A stretch of 41,793 nucleotides of DNA, taken from assembly GCA_017983955.1 (NCBI GenBank), contig JAGOAJ010000008.1, positions 88,184 to 129,976 of the forward strand. Reading direction: 5' to 3'. Source of the DNA: Burkholderiaceae bacterium. GTDB taxonomy: Bacteria > Pseudomonadota > Gammaproteobacteria > Burkholderiales > Burkholderiaceae_B. Within the stretch, counting starts at the first letter, position 1. The number at the start of each line of letters is the position of its first letter. This document shows, in pieces, positions 32,908-41,130 of the stretch. The notes under the pieces were generated by a model. That model worked only from the letters and a program-made list of their open reading frames with translations. It searched no databases and had not been told where the DNA came from. A program made the position numbers and the translations under genes.

Positions 32908-33864
32908 ATGTCAAAGCCACTTCCCCTCGTAGCCCTCGTTACCTACCCGCATTTCAGCCCGTTTCACTTTGGCGTGCCGTATTTGATTTTCAGCTCCCTC
33001 TTGCCCGAGCACGCTCTGTTCGACCTGAAGATCGTCACGCCGGGAGGCACAGCACTGCCTGCCGAGCGGGCATTGCTTGTTCAGCCCGATGGGGGGCTGG
33101 AGTTGCTTGCCGAGGCGGACATCGTAGTGATTCCGGGTTGGCATGATTTGGACGAAAGTCCTGAGCCAAAGCTGATGACCGCCTTGCTCCACGCACGCCA
33201 GCGAGGAGCCCATATAGTGGGTCTGTGTTACGGCGCGTATGCGCTCGCCTATGCAGGCTTGCTTGATGGTAAGCGTGCTTCCACACACTGGATGGCGGAG
33301 CAAGATTTCAAGCTTCGCTTTCCGCAAGTGCAGTTAGACATGAATGCGCTGTATGTAGATGATGACGGCCTGATCACATCTGCCGGTACAGGGGCTAGTT
33401 TGGACTGCTGTCTCTACATCGTGCGTAAGTTCTACGGCCAAAAAACGGCGAATAAGGTAGCCCGGATGATGGTTGTACCGCCTCACCGAGAAGGTGGACA
33501 AGCTCAGTTTATTGAGCAGCCTGTTGCCCCATCAACGCAAGACGCCAGGATCAATCAGTTGTTGGACTATTTGCGGGAGCATCTGAACCAGATCCACTCC
33601 ATCGATGCGCTGGCACAACGCGCCGCTATGAGCCGGCGCACGTTCACGCGCCACTTTAGCAAGGCTACCGGCATGTCATTTAAAGACTGGTTAATCAACG
33701 AGCGCCTGCAACGCACACGAGAGTTGCTGGAAAGCACCTCTTTGCCTGTGGAAACTATCTCTGGCTTGGTCGGATTTCAAACCCCTACCTCACTGCGTCA
33801 GCACTTCAAACGCAGAAACCAAGTAAGTCCCAGCGAATGGAGAAGAACCTTCGGATGCGGCTGA
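32908..33864 (+). CDS. GlxA-type AraC family regulator
   Basis: A 318-residue regulator with an N-terminal DJ-1/PfpI (class I glutamine-amidotransferase-like) domain and a C-terminal AraC/XylS DNA-binding domain. The nucleophile-elbow region is VGLCYGAYALAYAG near residue 108, and the AraC part starts about residue 215 with two HTH units (IDALAQRAAMSRRTFTRHFS and VETISGLVGFQTPTSLRQHF). Such proteins usually activate a neighbouring catabolic or stress gene; the divergent UlaG-like gene is the obvious target. No ligand can be inferred. Confidence 0.9.
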   Translation: MSKPLPLVALVTYPHFSPFHFGVPYLIFSSLLPEHALFDLKIVTPGGTALPAERALLVQPDGGLELLAEADIVVIPGWHDLDESPEPKLMTALLHARQRGAHIVGLCYGAYALAYAGLLDGKRASTHWMAEQDFKLRFPQVQLDMNALYVDDDGLITSAGTGASLDCCLYIVRKFYGQKTANKVARMMVVPPHREGGQAQFIEQPVAPSTQDARINQLLDYLREHLNQIHSIDALAQRAAMSRRTFTRHFSKATGMSFKDWLINERLQRTRELLESTSLPVETISGLVGFQTPTSLRQHFKRRNQVSPSEWRRTFGCG

Positions 33865-33929
33865 GCATCGACCGGTTGAATCCAAGGCCAGAAGCAGACA
33901 TTCGCCAACATAACCTTTGTATTGCCTGT

Positions 33930-34361
33930 TCAGCTTGCTTCGCGACACGTCTGTTGGAAAGCACGCAACAGTTGTTTTTGTACGTTCATCGGCAAATTTT
34001 TTAGCAATTCGCTCCCTACCTGATGCTGCAAATCACGTAATTGGGCGAAAAGCTCTCCACCTTGTGCGCTTAAGCGAAGACAGCGCACACGTTTATCACT
34101 ATCGCTGGGGATTCGTTCTAATAAGTCTCGACTCTCAAGGCCGGCAAGAATCCGAGCCATCTGGGCTTTATCGGTATGGCTACGCGCAATCAATTCCTTT
34201 TGGGTGATGCCTGCATTGCGACCCGTGTGCATCAGTACACGCATTTCATTGAGTGTCAGTTCGGGGTGTAAGAGTTCAATGTGATTACGAGTTCGCGTAC
34301 GAAAAAGATGCAGCATATCGTGCAAGCTATCAAATATTTCAACGGCAGAGGGTGCGGTCAT
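33930..34361 (-). CDS. MarR family transcriptional regulator
   Basis: A 143-residue winged-helix dimer-type regulator. The MarR core is LTLNEMRVLMHTGRNAGITQ, KAQMARILAGLESRDLLERI and the wing DSDKRVRCLRLSAQG. It begins at 34361, 11 bases from the left arm of a 14-base inverted repeat in the gap to the divergent DUF2798 gene. The repeat makes autorepression and control of the neighbour very likely. Ligands of this family are often phenolics or oxidants. Confidence 0.92.
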   Translation of the reverse strand: MTAPSAVEIFDSLHDMLHLFRTRTRNHIELLHPELTLNEMRVLMHTGRNAGITQKELIARSHTDKAQMARILAGLESRDLLERIPSDSDKRVRCLRLSAQGGELFAQLRDLQHQVGSELLKNLPMNVQKQLLRAFQQTCREAS

Positions 34362-34372
34362 AAGAATAAATT

Positions 34373-34421
34373 AAGTTGACAAAGTCCACTACCTAAGTAG
34401 AATAGTCGACTTTATCAACTT
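34373..34421. promoter_or_regulatory. Long MarR-type operator overlapping divergent promoters
   Basis: AAGTTGACAAAGTC (34373-34386) and GACTTTATCAACTT (34408-34421) match as reverse complements at 13 of 14 positions with a 21-base spacer. The + strand promoter TTGACA (34376-34381), N16, TAGAAT (34398-34403) sits inside. The right arm supplies TTGATA as -35 of the minus strand, with TAGGTA after 17 bases. One protein bound here would shut both directions. Confidence 0.75.
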
Positions 34422-34521
34422 TTATGCGTGTGTGTCTACACCTTTTGCAATCTGCGCATCTGAGGTTTATTTGCGCGACAATGCTCGAACACTGGTGAGG
34501 CCCGTACTGCCTAGCAATTCA

Positions 34522-34797
34522 ATGAAAACTTCAGACTCAACAGCCACATCTTTTGTCAAAAAGCTACATCGCCGCTACACCCCCATCGTCTTCGCTTTCT
34601 ACATGGCCGGAATCATGGCGTTCCTAATGTGCTGCACCATCGTTGCGTTTCAAAGCGGTTTCGTTACTGGGTATTGGTCTAATGTTCTGAAATCGTACCT
34701 ATTGGCGATGCCTGTAGCTTTTTGTTGTGTGATTGTTGTGCGTCCATTTGTGATGCGGTTGGTTTCACTTACCGTAGACATCCAGAGCCAGCCCTGA
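34522..34797 (+). CDS. DUF2798 family small membrane protein
   Basis: A 91-residue protein with two hydrophobic helices: PIVFAFYMAGIMAFLMCCTI and AMPVAFCCVIVVRPFVMRLV, separated by the loop QSGFVTGYWSNVL. Pattern and size match DUF2798, whose function is unknown; members often sit next to a MarR or TetR regulator. The ATG at 34522 begins the family-like part (MKTSDSTATSFVKKLHRRY). The frame is open from a GTG at 34432, but that segment is not DUF2798-like. Its promoter lies inside the MarR operator, which implies induction together with marR. Confidence 0.75.
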   Translation: MKTSDSTATSFVKKLHRRYTPIVFAFYMAGIMAFLMCCTIVAFQSGFVTGYWSNVLKSYLLAMPVAFCCVIVVRPFVMRLVSLTVDIQSQP

Positions 34798-34902
34798 ATG
34801 GCTGCTTCTGCATTCGTATCCCAGAACCCGTAAGGCGAACTCGTGTCATCGTTTGCCTCTGTTGAGACGCCCAACAAGTAAAGTAAGCTTAACCCTAACG
34901 CG

Positions 34903-34921
34903 TCTGACAGTACATGTCAGA
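34903..34921. promoter_or_regulatory. 19-base palindrome upstream of a candidate trpG promoter
   Basis: TCTGACA-GTACA-TGTCAGA is a perfect 7-5-7 inverted repeat directly before the -35 box candidate. It looks like a dimer-binding site and is unlike the known TrpR operator. Confidence 0.55.
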
Positions 34922-34951
34922 TCGACATACCAACCCATCTCGGTTTAAAAT
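34922..34951 (+). promoter_or_regulatory. Candidate promoter for trpG leader
   Basis: TCGACA (34922-34927), 18 bases, TAAAAT (34946-34951). A start near 34958 would give a transcript leader of about 390 bases before trpG, containing the leader peptide. Moderate match only. Confidence 0.45.
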
Positions 34952-35037
34952 GGTACATTAAGCCTATCGGGCCATGTCCAGCATACTTATATGCCACACG
35001 GCCACATAAGCAACTCTTGTGGTTTACCGGTAATCTC

Positions 35038-35088
35038 ATGAATACTTACGCAACGTTCAGCTCAGCTCAGTGGTGGCGCTCCTTCTAG
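35038..35088 (+). CDS. Second tryptophan leader peptide, upstream of trpG
   Basis: A 16-codon frame, MNTYATFSSAQWWRSF-stop, with two adjacent TGG codons near the end, about 260 bases before trpG. Its end WWRSF resembles the trpE leader's WWRSY and E. coli trpL's WWRTS. The start has no strong ribosome site. Just after the Trp codons CGCTCC can pair with GGAAGCG (a hairpin over the leader stop), as expected for a segment-1 stem. No later hairpin has a proper T tract, so the mechanism (attenuation or another) is not shown. Confidence 0.65.
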   Translation: MNTYATFSSAQWWRSF

Positions 35089-35260
35089 GAAGCGGCACGT
35101 CGTTGCGATTCAAATCGCGCCCTGCCGTCGTATCGGACAGGCAACGCGAATCAAACAGCATCCGGCACGGCGGCTCCCACACCAAGGAGCACACCCTGAT
35201 GCTATCTAGCCCCACACTATTATTTTCGGTTCTGTCCCGGCATAACAGCCAGGTCAACGA

Positions 35261-35288
35261 TTGCGCACGCGCAGTAACGTGTGCGCGA
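35261..35288 (+). promoter_or_regulatory. Stable hairpin in trpG leader
   Basis: GCGCAC (35263-35268) pairs with GTGCGC (35281-35286) and wobble pairs extend it to about 11 base pairs (35261-35288). It lies 60 bases before trpG. No T run follows, so it may be an RNA structure rather than an intrinsic terminator. Confidence 0.5.
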
Positions 35289-35350
35289 TGGCGTAGCTCC
35301 TTGTCTGCTGTCTTGTCCATAAACATCACACTGAATATTACGGAGCCGCC

Positions 35351-35917
35351 ATGTCTATCTTGATGCTTGATAATTACGATTCATTTACCTATAACCTAGT
35401 GCAGTATTTTGGCGAATTAGGCGCCGAAGTACATGTGCATCGCAACGACCAAATCAGTATCGCTGACGTCGTCGCCATGAACCCCTCGCGCATATGTGTA
35501 TCGCCGGGACCATGCTCGCCCGCCGAGGCCGGTATTTCGGTTCCTCTGATCCAACACTTTGCCGGCAAAGTCCCCATACTGGGCGTATGCCTAGGCCACC
35601 AGGCCATAGGCGCGGCCTTTGGGGGACATATCATCAAAGCCAAGCAGCTGATGCACGGTAAGACCTCGCTGATTGCCCATAGCGGCACCGATCTGTTTCA
35701 GGGCCTGCCATCGCCCTATACCGTGACTCGCTACCATTCGCTGGCCATAGACCCGGACCGCCTGCCAAATTGTCTGGAAGCCACCGCCCACACTGAAGAC
35801 GGTGAAATCATGGCCATACGCCACAAGACACTGCCCGTCTACGGGGTGCAGTTCCACCCTGAGTCCATACTCAGCGAGCACGGACACGCCCTGCTTAAAA
35901 ACTTTCTGACTATTTAA
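35351..35917 (+). CDS. trpG: Anthranilate synthase component II (glutamine amidotransferase)
   Basis: A 188-residue class-I amidotransferase that supplies ammonia to TrpE (and possibly PabB). The catalytic Cys is in [10 protein letters not shown], and His and Glu are in VQFHPESI. It begins [22 protein letters not shown], the normal family start. GGAG lies 5 bases before the ATG. It is followed by trpD after 12 bases. It is not next to trpE, which is 5.4 kb upstream, so it must have its own promoter and leader region. Confidence 0.97.
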   Translation: MSILMLDNYDSFTYNLVQYFGELGAEVHVHRNDQISIADVVAMNPSRICVSPGPCSPAEAGISVPLIQHFAGKVPILGVCLGHQAIGAAFGGHIIKAKQLMHGKTSLIAHSGTDLFQGLPSPYTVTRYHSLAIDPDRLPNCLEATAHTEDGEIMAIRHKTLPVYGVQFHPESILSEHGHALLKNFLTI

Positions 35918-35929
35918 TGTGAAGCCATC

Positions 35930-36967
35930 ATGTCAACGTTAATTACCCCTACCCAAGCCCTGACGCGCTGTATAGAGCACCGTGAAATTTTTCATGATGA
36001 AATGCTGCACTTGATGCGTATGCTGATGCGTGGCGAAGTGTCGCCCCAGATTGCCAGCGCCTTATTGATGGGTTTACGCGTCAAAAAAGAAACCGTGGGC
36101 GAAATCACCGCCGCCGCCCAGGTCATGCGTGAATTCGCACTGCCCGTGCATACCCCAGACCCTGAAAACCTGTTGGATATGTGCGGTACCGGCGGTGACG
36201 GCTCGAACACCTTCAATATATCTACGGCTGCCATGTTCGTTGCAGCCGCGGCTGGCGTAAAGATTGCCAAGCATGGCGGTCGCAGCGCCTCGTCGTCGTC
36301 AGGCAGCGCCGATGTTCTGGAAGCCCTGGGCGCCTGCGTCACCCTAAGTCCGGAACAGGTCGCCGACAGCATAGCTGCCACCGGCATAGGATTTATGTTT
36401 GCGCCTGCTCATCATGCGGCCATGAAAAACGTGGCTGCAGTACGCAAAGAACTGGGCGTACGTACCATATTCAATATCCTGGGGCCATTGACCAATCCGG
36501 CCAATGCCGCTAACCAGCTGATGGGTGTATTTCACCCTGATCTGGTGGGCATACAAGTACGCGTGCTGCAGCGTCTGGGTTCTAAGCATGTGCTGGTTGT
36601 GCATGGCAAAGACGGCATGGACGAAGCGTCCTTGGGGGCAGCCACCCTGGTGGGCGAATTAAAAGACGGTATTATCAGCGAATACGAAATCCATCCCGAA
36701 GATTTTGGCATGACCATGGTGTCGAATCGTTCGGTCAAAGTAAGCAGCCGCGAAGCATCTGCCGCCATGCTGACCGAGGCCCTGGAAAACACACCGGGAA
36801 CTGCCCGTGATATCGTAGGCTTTAACGCTGGGCTGGCCATTTACGCCGGTAATAAAGCCACGTCCATACAAGACGGCCTGAACCAGGCATTTGATCTTAT
36901 CGCCAATGGTGCTGCACGCAGCAAATTGGACGAATTCATTACTTACACACGGAAGTGTTCCGCATGA
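35930..36967 (+). CDS. trpD: Anthranilate phosphoribosyltransferase
   Basis: A 345-residue enzyme that joins anthranilate to PRPP. The PRPP loop is [15 protein letters not shown] near residue 84. [19 protein letters not shown] and [18 protein letters not shown] are conserved anthranilate-site segments, and the hinge [12 protein letters not shown] follows. It overlaps trpC by four bases (ATGA at 36964). Confidence 0.97.
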   Translation: MSTLITPTQALTRCIEHREIFHDEMLHLMRMLMRGEVSPQIASALLMGLRVKKETVGEITAAAQVMREFALPVHTPDPENLLDMCGTGGDGSNTFNISTAAMFVAAAAGVKIAKHGGRSASSSSGSADVLEALGACVTLSPEQVADSIAATGIGFMFAPAHHAAMKNVAAVRKELGVRTIFNILGPLTNPANAANQLMGVFHPDLVGIQVRVLQRLGSKHVLVVHGKDGMDEASLGAATLVGELKDGIISEYEIHPEDFGMTMVSNRSVKVSSREASAAMLTEALENTPGTARDIVGFNAGLAIYAGNKATSIQDGLNQAFDLIANGAARSKLDEFITYTRKCSA

Positions 36968-37758
36968 ACGATATACTCGCCACGATCTTACAAACCAAGA
37001 AAATAGAGGTCGCTACAGCCCGTCAAATGCGCAGCGAAGCTGATTTGCTGCGCGAAGCAAAAATCCGCAAAGATTTGCGCGGTTTTGCCCGTGCCATCGA
37101 AGAAAAAATCGCACAGGGAAAACCAGGTGTTATTGCGGAAATTAAGAAAGCTTCGCCATCCAAAGGCGTGATACGGGAAAACTTCAACCCTGTGGAAATC
37201 GCCAGTTCGTATGCCGCGCACGGTGCGGCCTGCCTTTCAGTACTGACCGATGTGCAATATTTTCAGGGGTCCTACGACTATCTGCGCCAGGCCCGTGCTG
37301 CCTGCACATTGCCCGTACTGCGCAAAGACTTCATGATAGATCCCTACCAGATCATCCATGCGCGCGCCTTGGGGGCAGACTGTATCTTGTTGATCGTGGC
37401 CGCCCTAAGCATCCATCAGCTACGGGAATTTGAAGACCTGTCCATAGAACTAGGCATGGACGTGCTGGTTGAAGTGCATGATCAGGATGAATTGGATATT
37501 GCCCTGCAGCTGAAAACACCGCTACTGGGGATTAACAACCGCAACCTGCGCACCTTTGAAACCTCGCTACAGAACACCATACAGTTGCTGGATGGAATCC
37601 CCAAAGACAAGCGGGTTATTACCGAAAGCGGAATACTTACCCCCCAGGATGTACAGTTGATGCGCGAACACCATGTTGATGCCTTCCTGGTGGGCGAGGC
37701 CTTTATGCGTGCACCTGAACCTGGCGTCGCACTACAAGAGTTGTTCTTTACCCCATGA
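36964..37758 (+). CDS. trpC: Indole-3-glycerol phosphate synthase
   Basis: A 264-residue TIM-barrel enzyme without a fused TrpF domain. Catalytic Lys/Glu segments are [40 protein letters not shown] and VITESGI. It starts at 36964 inside the trpD stop codon; a GTG at 36955 is a less likely alternative. Its own stop overlaps the ATG of the HIT gene (ATGA). Confidence 0.96.
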   Translation: MNDILATILQTKKIEVATARQMRSEADLLREAKIRKDLRGFARAIEEKIAQGKPGVIAEIKKASPSKGVIRENFNPVEIASSYAAHGAACLSVLTDVQYFQGSYDYLRQARAACTLPVLRKDFMIDPYQIIHARALGADCILLIVAALSIHQLREFEDLSIELGMDVLVEVHDQDELDIALQLKTPLLGINNRNLRTFETSLQNTIQLLDGIPKDKRVITESGILTPQDVQLMREHHVDAFLVGEAFMRAPEPGVALQELFFTP

Positions 37759-38210
37759 CCACACCCGCCTCTTGCCCCTTGTGCCATATTCCCGAAACCG
37801 GGCTACTGTGGTCCAACAGCCAGGTGCGGGTCATCGCGGTCAACGAGGCTGATCTACCCGGCTACACCAGGGTGATTTGGGCTGAACATCTGCCCGAAAT
37901 GACTGACCTATCTAGCGCCCAACGTGCTGAATTGATGGAGATTGTTTGGCGGGTAGAAACGGCCCAGCGCCAGGTGTTACAGCCAGACAAAATCAACCTG
38001 GCGCAGCTCGGCAATATGGTGCCACATGTGCATTGGCATGTGATACCGCGCTGGCTGTGTGATCCGTATTTTCCGCAAGCCATCTGGGCGCAACCGGCGG
38101 CCCGTAGTGCGTCGCAACTAGCGGCCTGGGAAGGCCAACATGCCACGCTACAAGACAGCCTAGCCACCTACCATCAGGTATTGACGGACTCACTAAACAG
38201 CCTGGGCTAA
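37755..38210 (+). CDS. HIT family hydrolase
   Basis: A 151-residue histidine-triad protein. The signature His-phi-His-phi-His is [10 protein letters not shown] near residue 93. CPLCHIPE at the N-terminus carries two Cys that may bind zinc, as in some HIT hydrolases. The family cleaves adenosine-nucleotide anhydrides or AMP conjugates; the physiological substrate is unknown. It is translationally coupled to trpC by the four-base ATGA overlap, so it belongs to the trpGDC transcript. Confidence 0.9.
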   Translation: MTTPASCPLCHIPETGLLWSNSQVRVIAVNEADLPGYTRVIWAEHLPEMTDLSSAQRAELMEIVWRVETAQRQVLQPDKINLAQLGNMVPHVHWHVIPRWLCDPYFPQAIWAQPAARSASQLAAWEGQHATLQDSLATYHQVLTDSLNSLG

Positions 38211-38254
38211 GTACACTCAGCTAACCGCGTACAACCCCAGCCCCGGCCGTGCGC

Positions 38255-39145
<891 letters not shown>

Positions 39146-40024
39146 TTAGGCGGCGACGCGTAAATAAGTAAGACGCACATAAATGGGCGCGTAAGGTTCA
39201 GCCTGGGTGATTTCCAGCAGCGACTCGCGCGCCAGTTCCAGCATAGCCAGGAAATGTACTACAACAATGGCCACAGGGTCACCATTGTCGACCCTATCCA
39301 TGAACAGCTCACTAAACTCCATAAAGCGTACATCGCCTAGGCGTCGTAAAATCTGGGTCATGTGATCACGCACCGACAATTGTTCGCGGCTGATGTGATG
39401 ATGGGCATTAAGCTTGGCACGCTTCATGATACTTAACCAGGCATCGCGTAAGTCGTCGGCACTGACATCGGGCAGCAGCTGTTCCAATTGGATATCCATC
39501 ACCGCCTGGGCACGCATGAAATCCCGGCCCAACTGCGGCAACACATCCAGTTGCTGTGCTGCAAGCTTCATTTGCTCGTATTCCAGCAGGCGTCGCACCA
39601 GTTCGGCACGTGGGTCGTCCACTTCTTCACCCGTGTCGGACTTTTTGACGGGGAGCAACATGCGTGATTTGATCTGTATCAGCAGCGCCGCCATCAGCAG
39701 GTATTCACCGGCCAATTCCAGATTATGCTCGCGTATCTGATCCACATACGACAAATACTGCTGGGTGACCTCGGCCATGGGGATGTCCAGCACATTGAAG
39801 TTTTGCTTGCGTATCAAATACAGCAGCAAATCCAGCGGCCCCTGAAAGGTTTCCAAAAAAACTTCCAGGGCATCCGGTGGAATGTACAAGTCCTGCGGCA
39901 TGGCAAACAAGGGTTCGCCATATAAACGAGCCAACGCCACGCTATCGACCACGTCGGGAGTTGTGTCAATCAAAGGATCAGTCAGCGCCGCAAAGTCACT
40001 GGCAGCATGCGGGCTGGATGCCAT
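39146..40024 (-). CDS. scpA: Segregation and condensation protein A
   Basis: A 292-residue kleisin that bridges SMC heads with ScpB in chromosome condensation. The N-terminal SMC-binding helices lie in FQGPLDLLLYLIRKQNFNVLDIPMAEVTQQY (about residues 55-85, in two parts), and the C-terminal winged helix is at VRDHMTQILRRLGDVRFMEFSEL onward. A 50-residue disordered-looking N-terminal extension precedes the family core. scpB is not in the window. A DUF3460 gene lies 7 bases upstream on the same strand. Confidence 0.94.
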   Translation of the reverse strand: MASSPHAASDFAALTDPLIDTTPDVVDSVALARLYGEPLFAMPQDLYIPPDALEVFLETFQGPLDLLLYLIRKQNFNVLDIPMAEVTQQYLSYVDQIREHNLELAGEYLLMAALLIQIKSRMLLPVKKSDTGEEVDDPRAELVRRLLEYEQMKLAAQQLDVLPQLGRDFMRAQAVMDIQLEQLLPDVSADDLRDAWLSIMKRAKLNAHHHISREQLSVRDHMTQILRRLGDVRFMEFSELFMDRVDNGDPVAIVVVHFLAMLELARESLLEITQAEPYAPIYVRLTYLRVAA

Positions 40025-40031
40025 AGCCTAC

Positions 40032-40223
40032 TTATGCGTTCTGGTAATAAACGTAAGGGTCCTGTGGCACCTTTGCCGCACGATAGCCTTCCTGCTGTTC
40101 TGGATCTATGTATTTGTCCCACAAAAGAAAGCGGCCCTCGCGTTGGCGCACTTCAGTGCCGGGATGCTCTTTTTTGTAGCTGTTCAGAAATTGTGTAATT
40201 TCCGATTCGAAATTCTTAGCCAT
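40032..40223 (-). CDS. DUF3460 family protein
   Basis: A 63-residue protein, MAKNFESEITQFLNSYKKEH and so on, with a helical charged N-terminal half and RFLLWDKYIDPE and PQDPYVYYQ towards the end. I recognise the pattern of DUF3460, a family common in Burkholderiales with no known function. It precedes scpA by 7 bases on the same strand, probably in one transcript. Confidence 0.85.
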   Translation of the reverse strand: MAKNFESEITQFLNSYKKEHPGTEVRQREGRFLLWDKYIDPEQQEGYRAAKVPQDPYVYYQNA

Positions 40224-40258
40224 AATTCGGGTACCGATATTGATTAATCGTTAATAAG

Positions 40259-41116
40259 TCAGTTTACTGTACTTGGCGATGGTAAAGGAGCTGAGCTGTC
40301 CAGCAACATCACCAGCTTACAATCTGGGCGCGTGGCCAGACGAAATGTCAGCTGCTGATAACACAGCAAACCCCGCTTTGGGTGCTGAAACTCACGCAAG
40401 CCACCCTCGCGATCCACCACCGCATGCCGGGTCCACCAATGCGCAAATACCGGGCTAGAGGTTAATAGCTCTTGCAGCAGCGCTGCCACATCGGCTTCGT
40501 CGGCATGCACACCAGCATCAGCACGAAATTCAGCAACAACCCGGCTGGCGCGCTGCTCCCAATCCACAATTAAGGCCCTGGCCGCTGGTTCCATAAAAAT
40601 ATAACGCAACAGATTCGGATTGGTGGCGCTGGCGGGCCAGCCATTAAACAATTGCAATAGTGACTGATTGCAAGCCAGCACATTCCAGCATCGATCCAAT
40701 ATATAAGCAGGTGCGGTAATGCTATGCACACAATCCGCCAACTGGGTGGGCAAGGGATTAAAGTCCACGCGCCCATGCTGGGGGTCGGCAGATTCGGCTA
40801 ATTCAAATAAATAGTGCCTTTCTGCCCGCGATAAACTTAGCACCGTGGCCAAGCGTGCCCACACACTGGCTGATACCACCACGTCACGCCCCTGCTCTAT
40901 CCAGGTGTACCAGGTGACGCTGATATCGCAGAGCAAAGCGACTTCCTCGCGTCGCAACCCAGGCGTGCGACGTCTGCCCCCTGCCGCCAAACCTACGTCC
41001 TCGGGGGTAACTCGCGCACGGGCGCTACGCAGGAAATCGCCCAGCGTTTTACGACGGACCTGGCTGCCCTGATCGGGCAGCGCAACGGCAACTGGTGTGT
41101 GGTCACGCATGCCCAT
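40259..41116 (-). CDS. XRE-type regulator with MmyB-like ligand domain
   Basis: A 285-residue regulator. The N-terminal HTH is RTPGLRREEVALLCDISVTWYTWIEQGRD (in two parts, residues about 50-80), and the C-terminal half follows MmyB-like ligand-binding proteins: DRCWNVLACNQSLLQLF, PNLLRYIFMEPAARALIVDWE, HPKRGLLCYQQLTF. This group is common as solitary regulators of neighbouring oxidoreductases. No divergent target is visible here; the next gene, metH, is separated by 14 bases on the same strand. Confidence 0.9.
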   Translation of the reverse strand: MGMRDHTPVAVALPDQGSQVRRKTLGDFLRSARARVTPEDVGLAAGGRRRTPGLRREEVALLCDISVTWYTWIEQGRDVVVSASVWARLATVLSLSRAERHYLFELAESADPQHGRVDFNPLPTQLADCVHSITAPAYILDRCWNVLACNQSLLQLFNGWPASATNPNLLRYIFMEPAARALIVDWEQRASRVVAEFRADAGVHADEADVAALLQELLTSSPVFAHWWTRHAVVDREGGLREFQHPKRGLLCYQQLTFRLATRPDCKLVMLLDSSAPLPSPSTVN

Positions 41117-41130
41117 ACCCCATCAAAGGA

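Larger units (their letters stand above)
34798..35350. other. 550-base gap ahead of trpG; no confirmed gene except the leader peptide
   Basis: No long gene is convincing here. The gap holds a 19-base palindrome, a candidate promoter, a Trp-codon leader frame (35038-35088), a GCGCAC/GTGCGC hairpin (35261-35288) and a small open frame starting at an ATG with AAGGAG upstream (35199 to 35363). It thus looks like a long mRNA leader of trpG. The left 100 bases (34800-34900) show nothing I recognise. Confidence 0.6.

Noticed and set aside
35089-35135. tRNA-like stretch with TTCAAAT, resembling a T loop, preceded by AGCTCAGTGG
   Set aside because: The T-stem does not pair, the acceptor arms are not complementary, and there is no anticodon stem with a 7-base loop. 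The AGCTCAG part belongs to the leader peptide.
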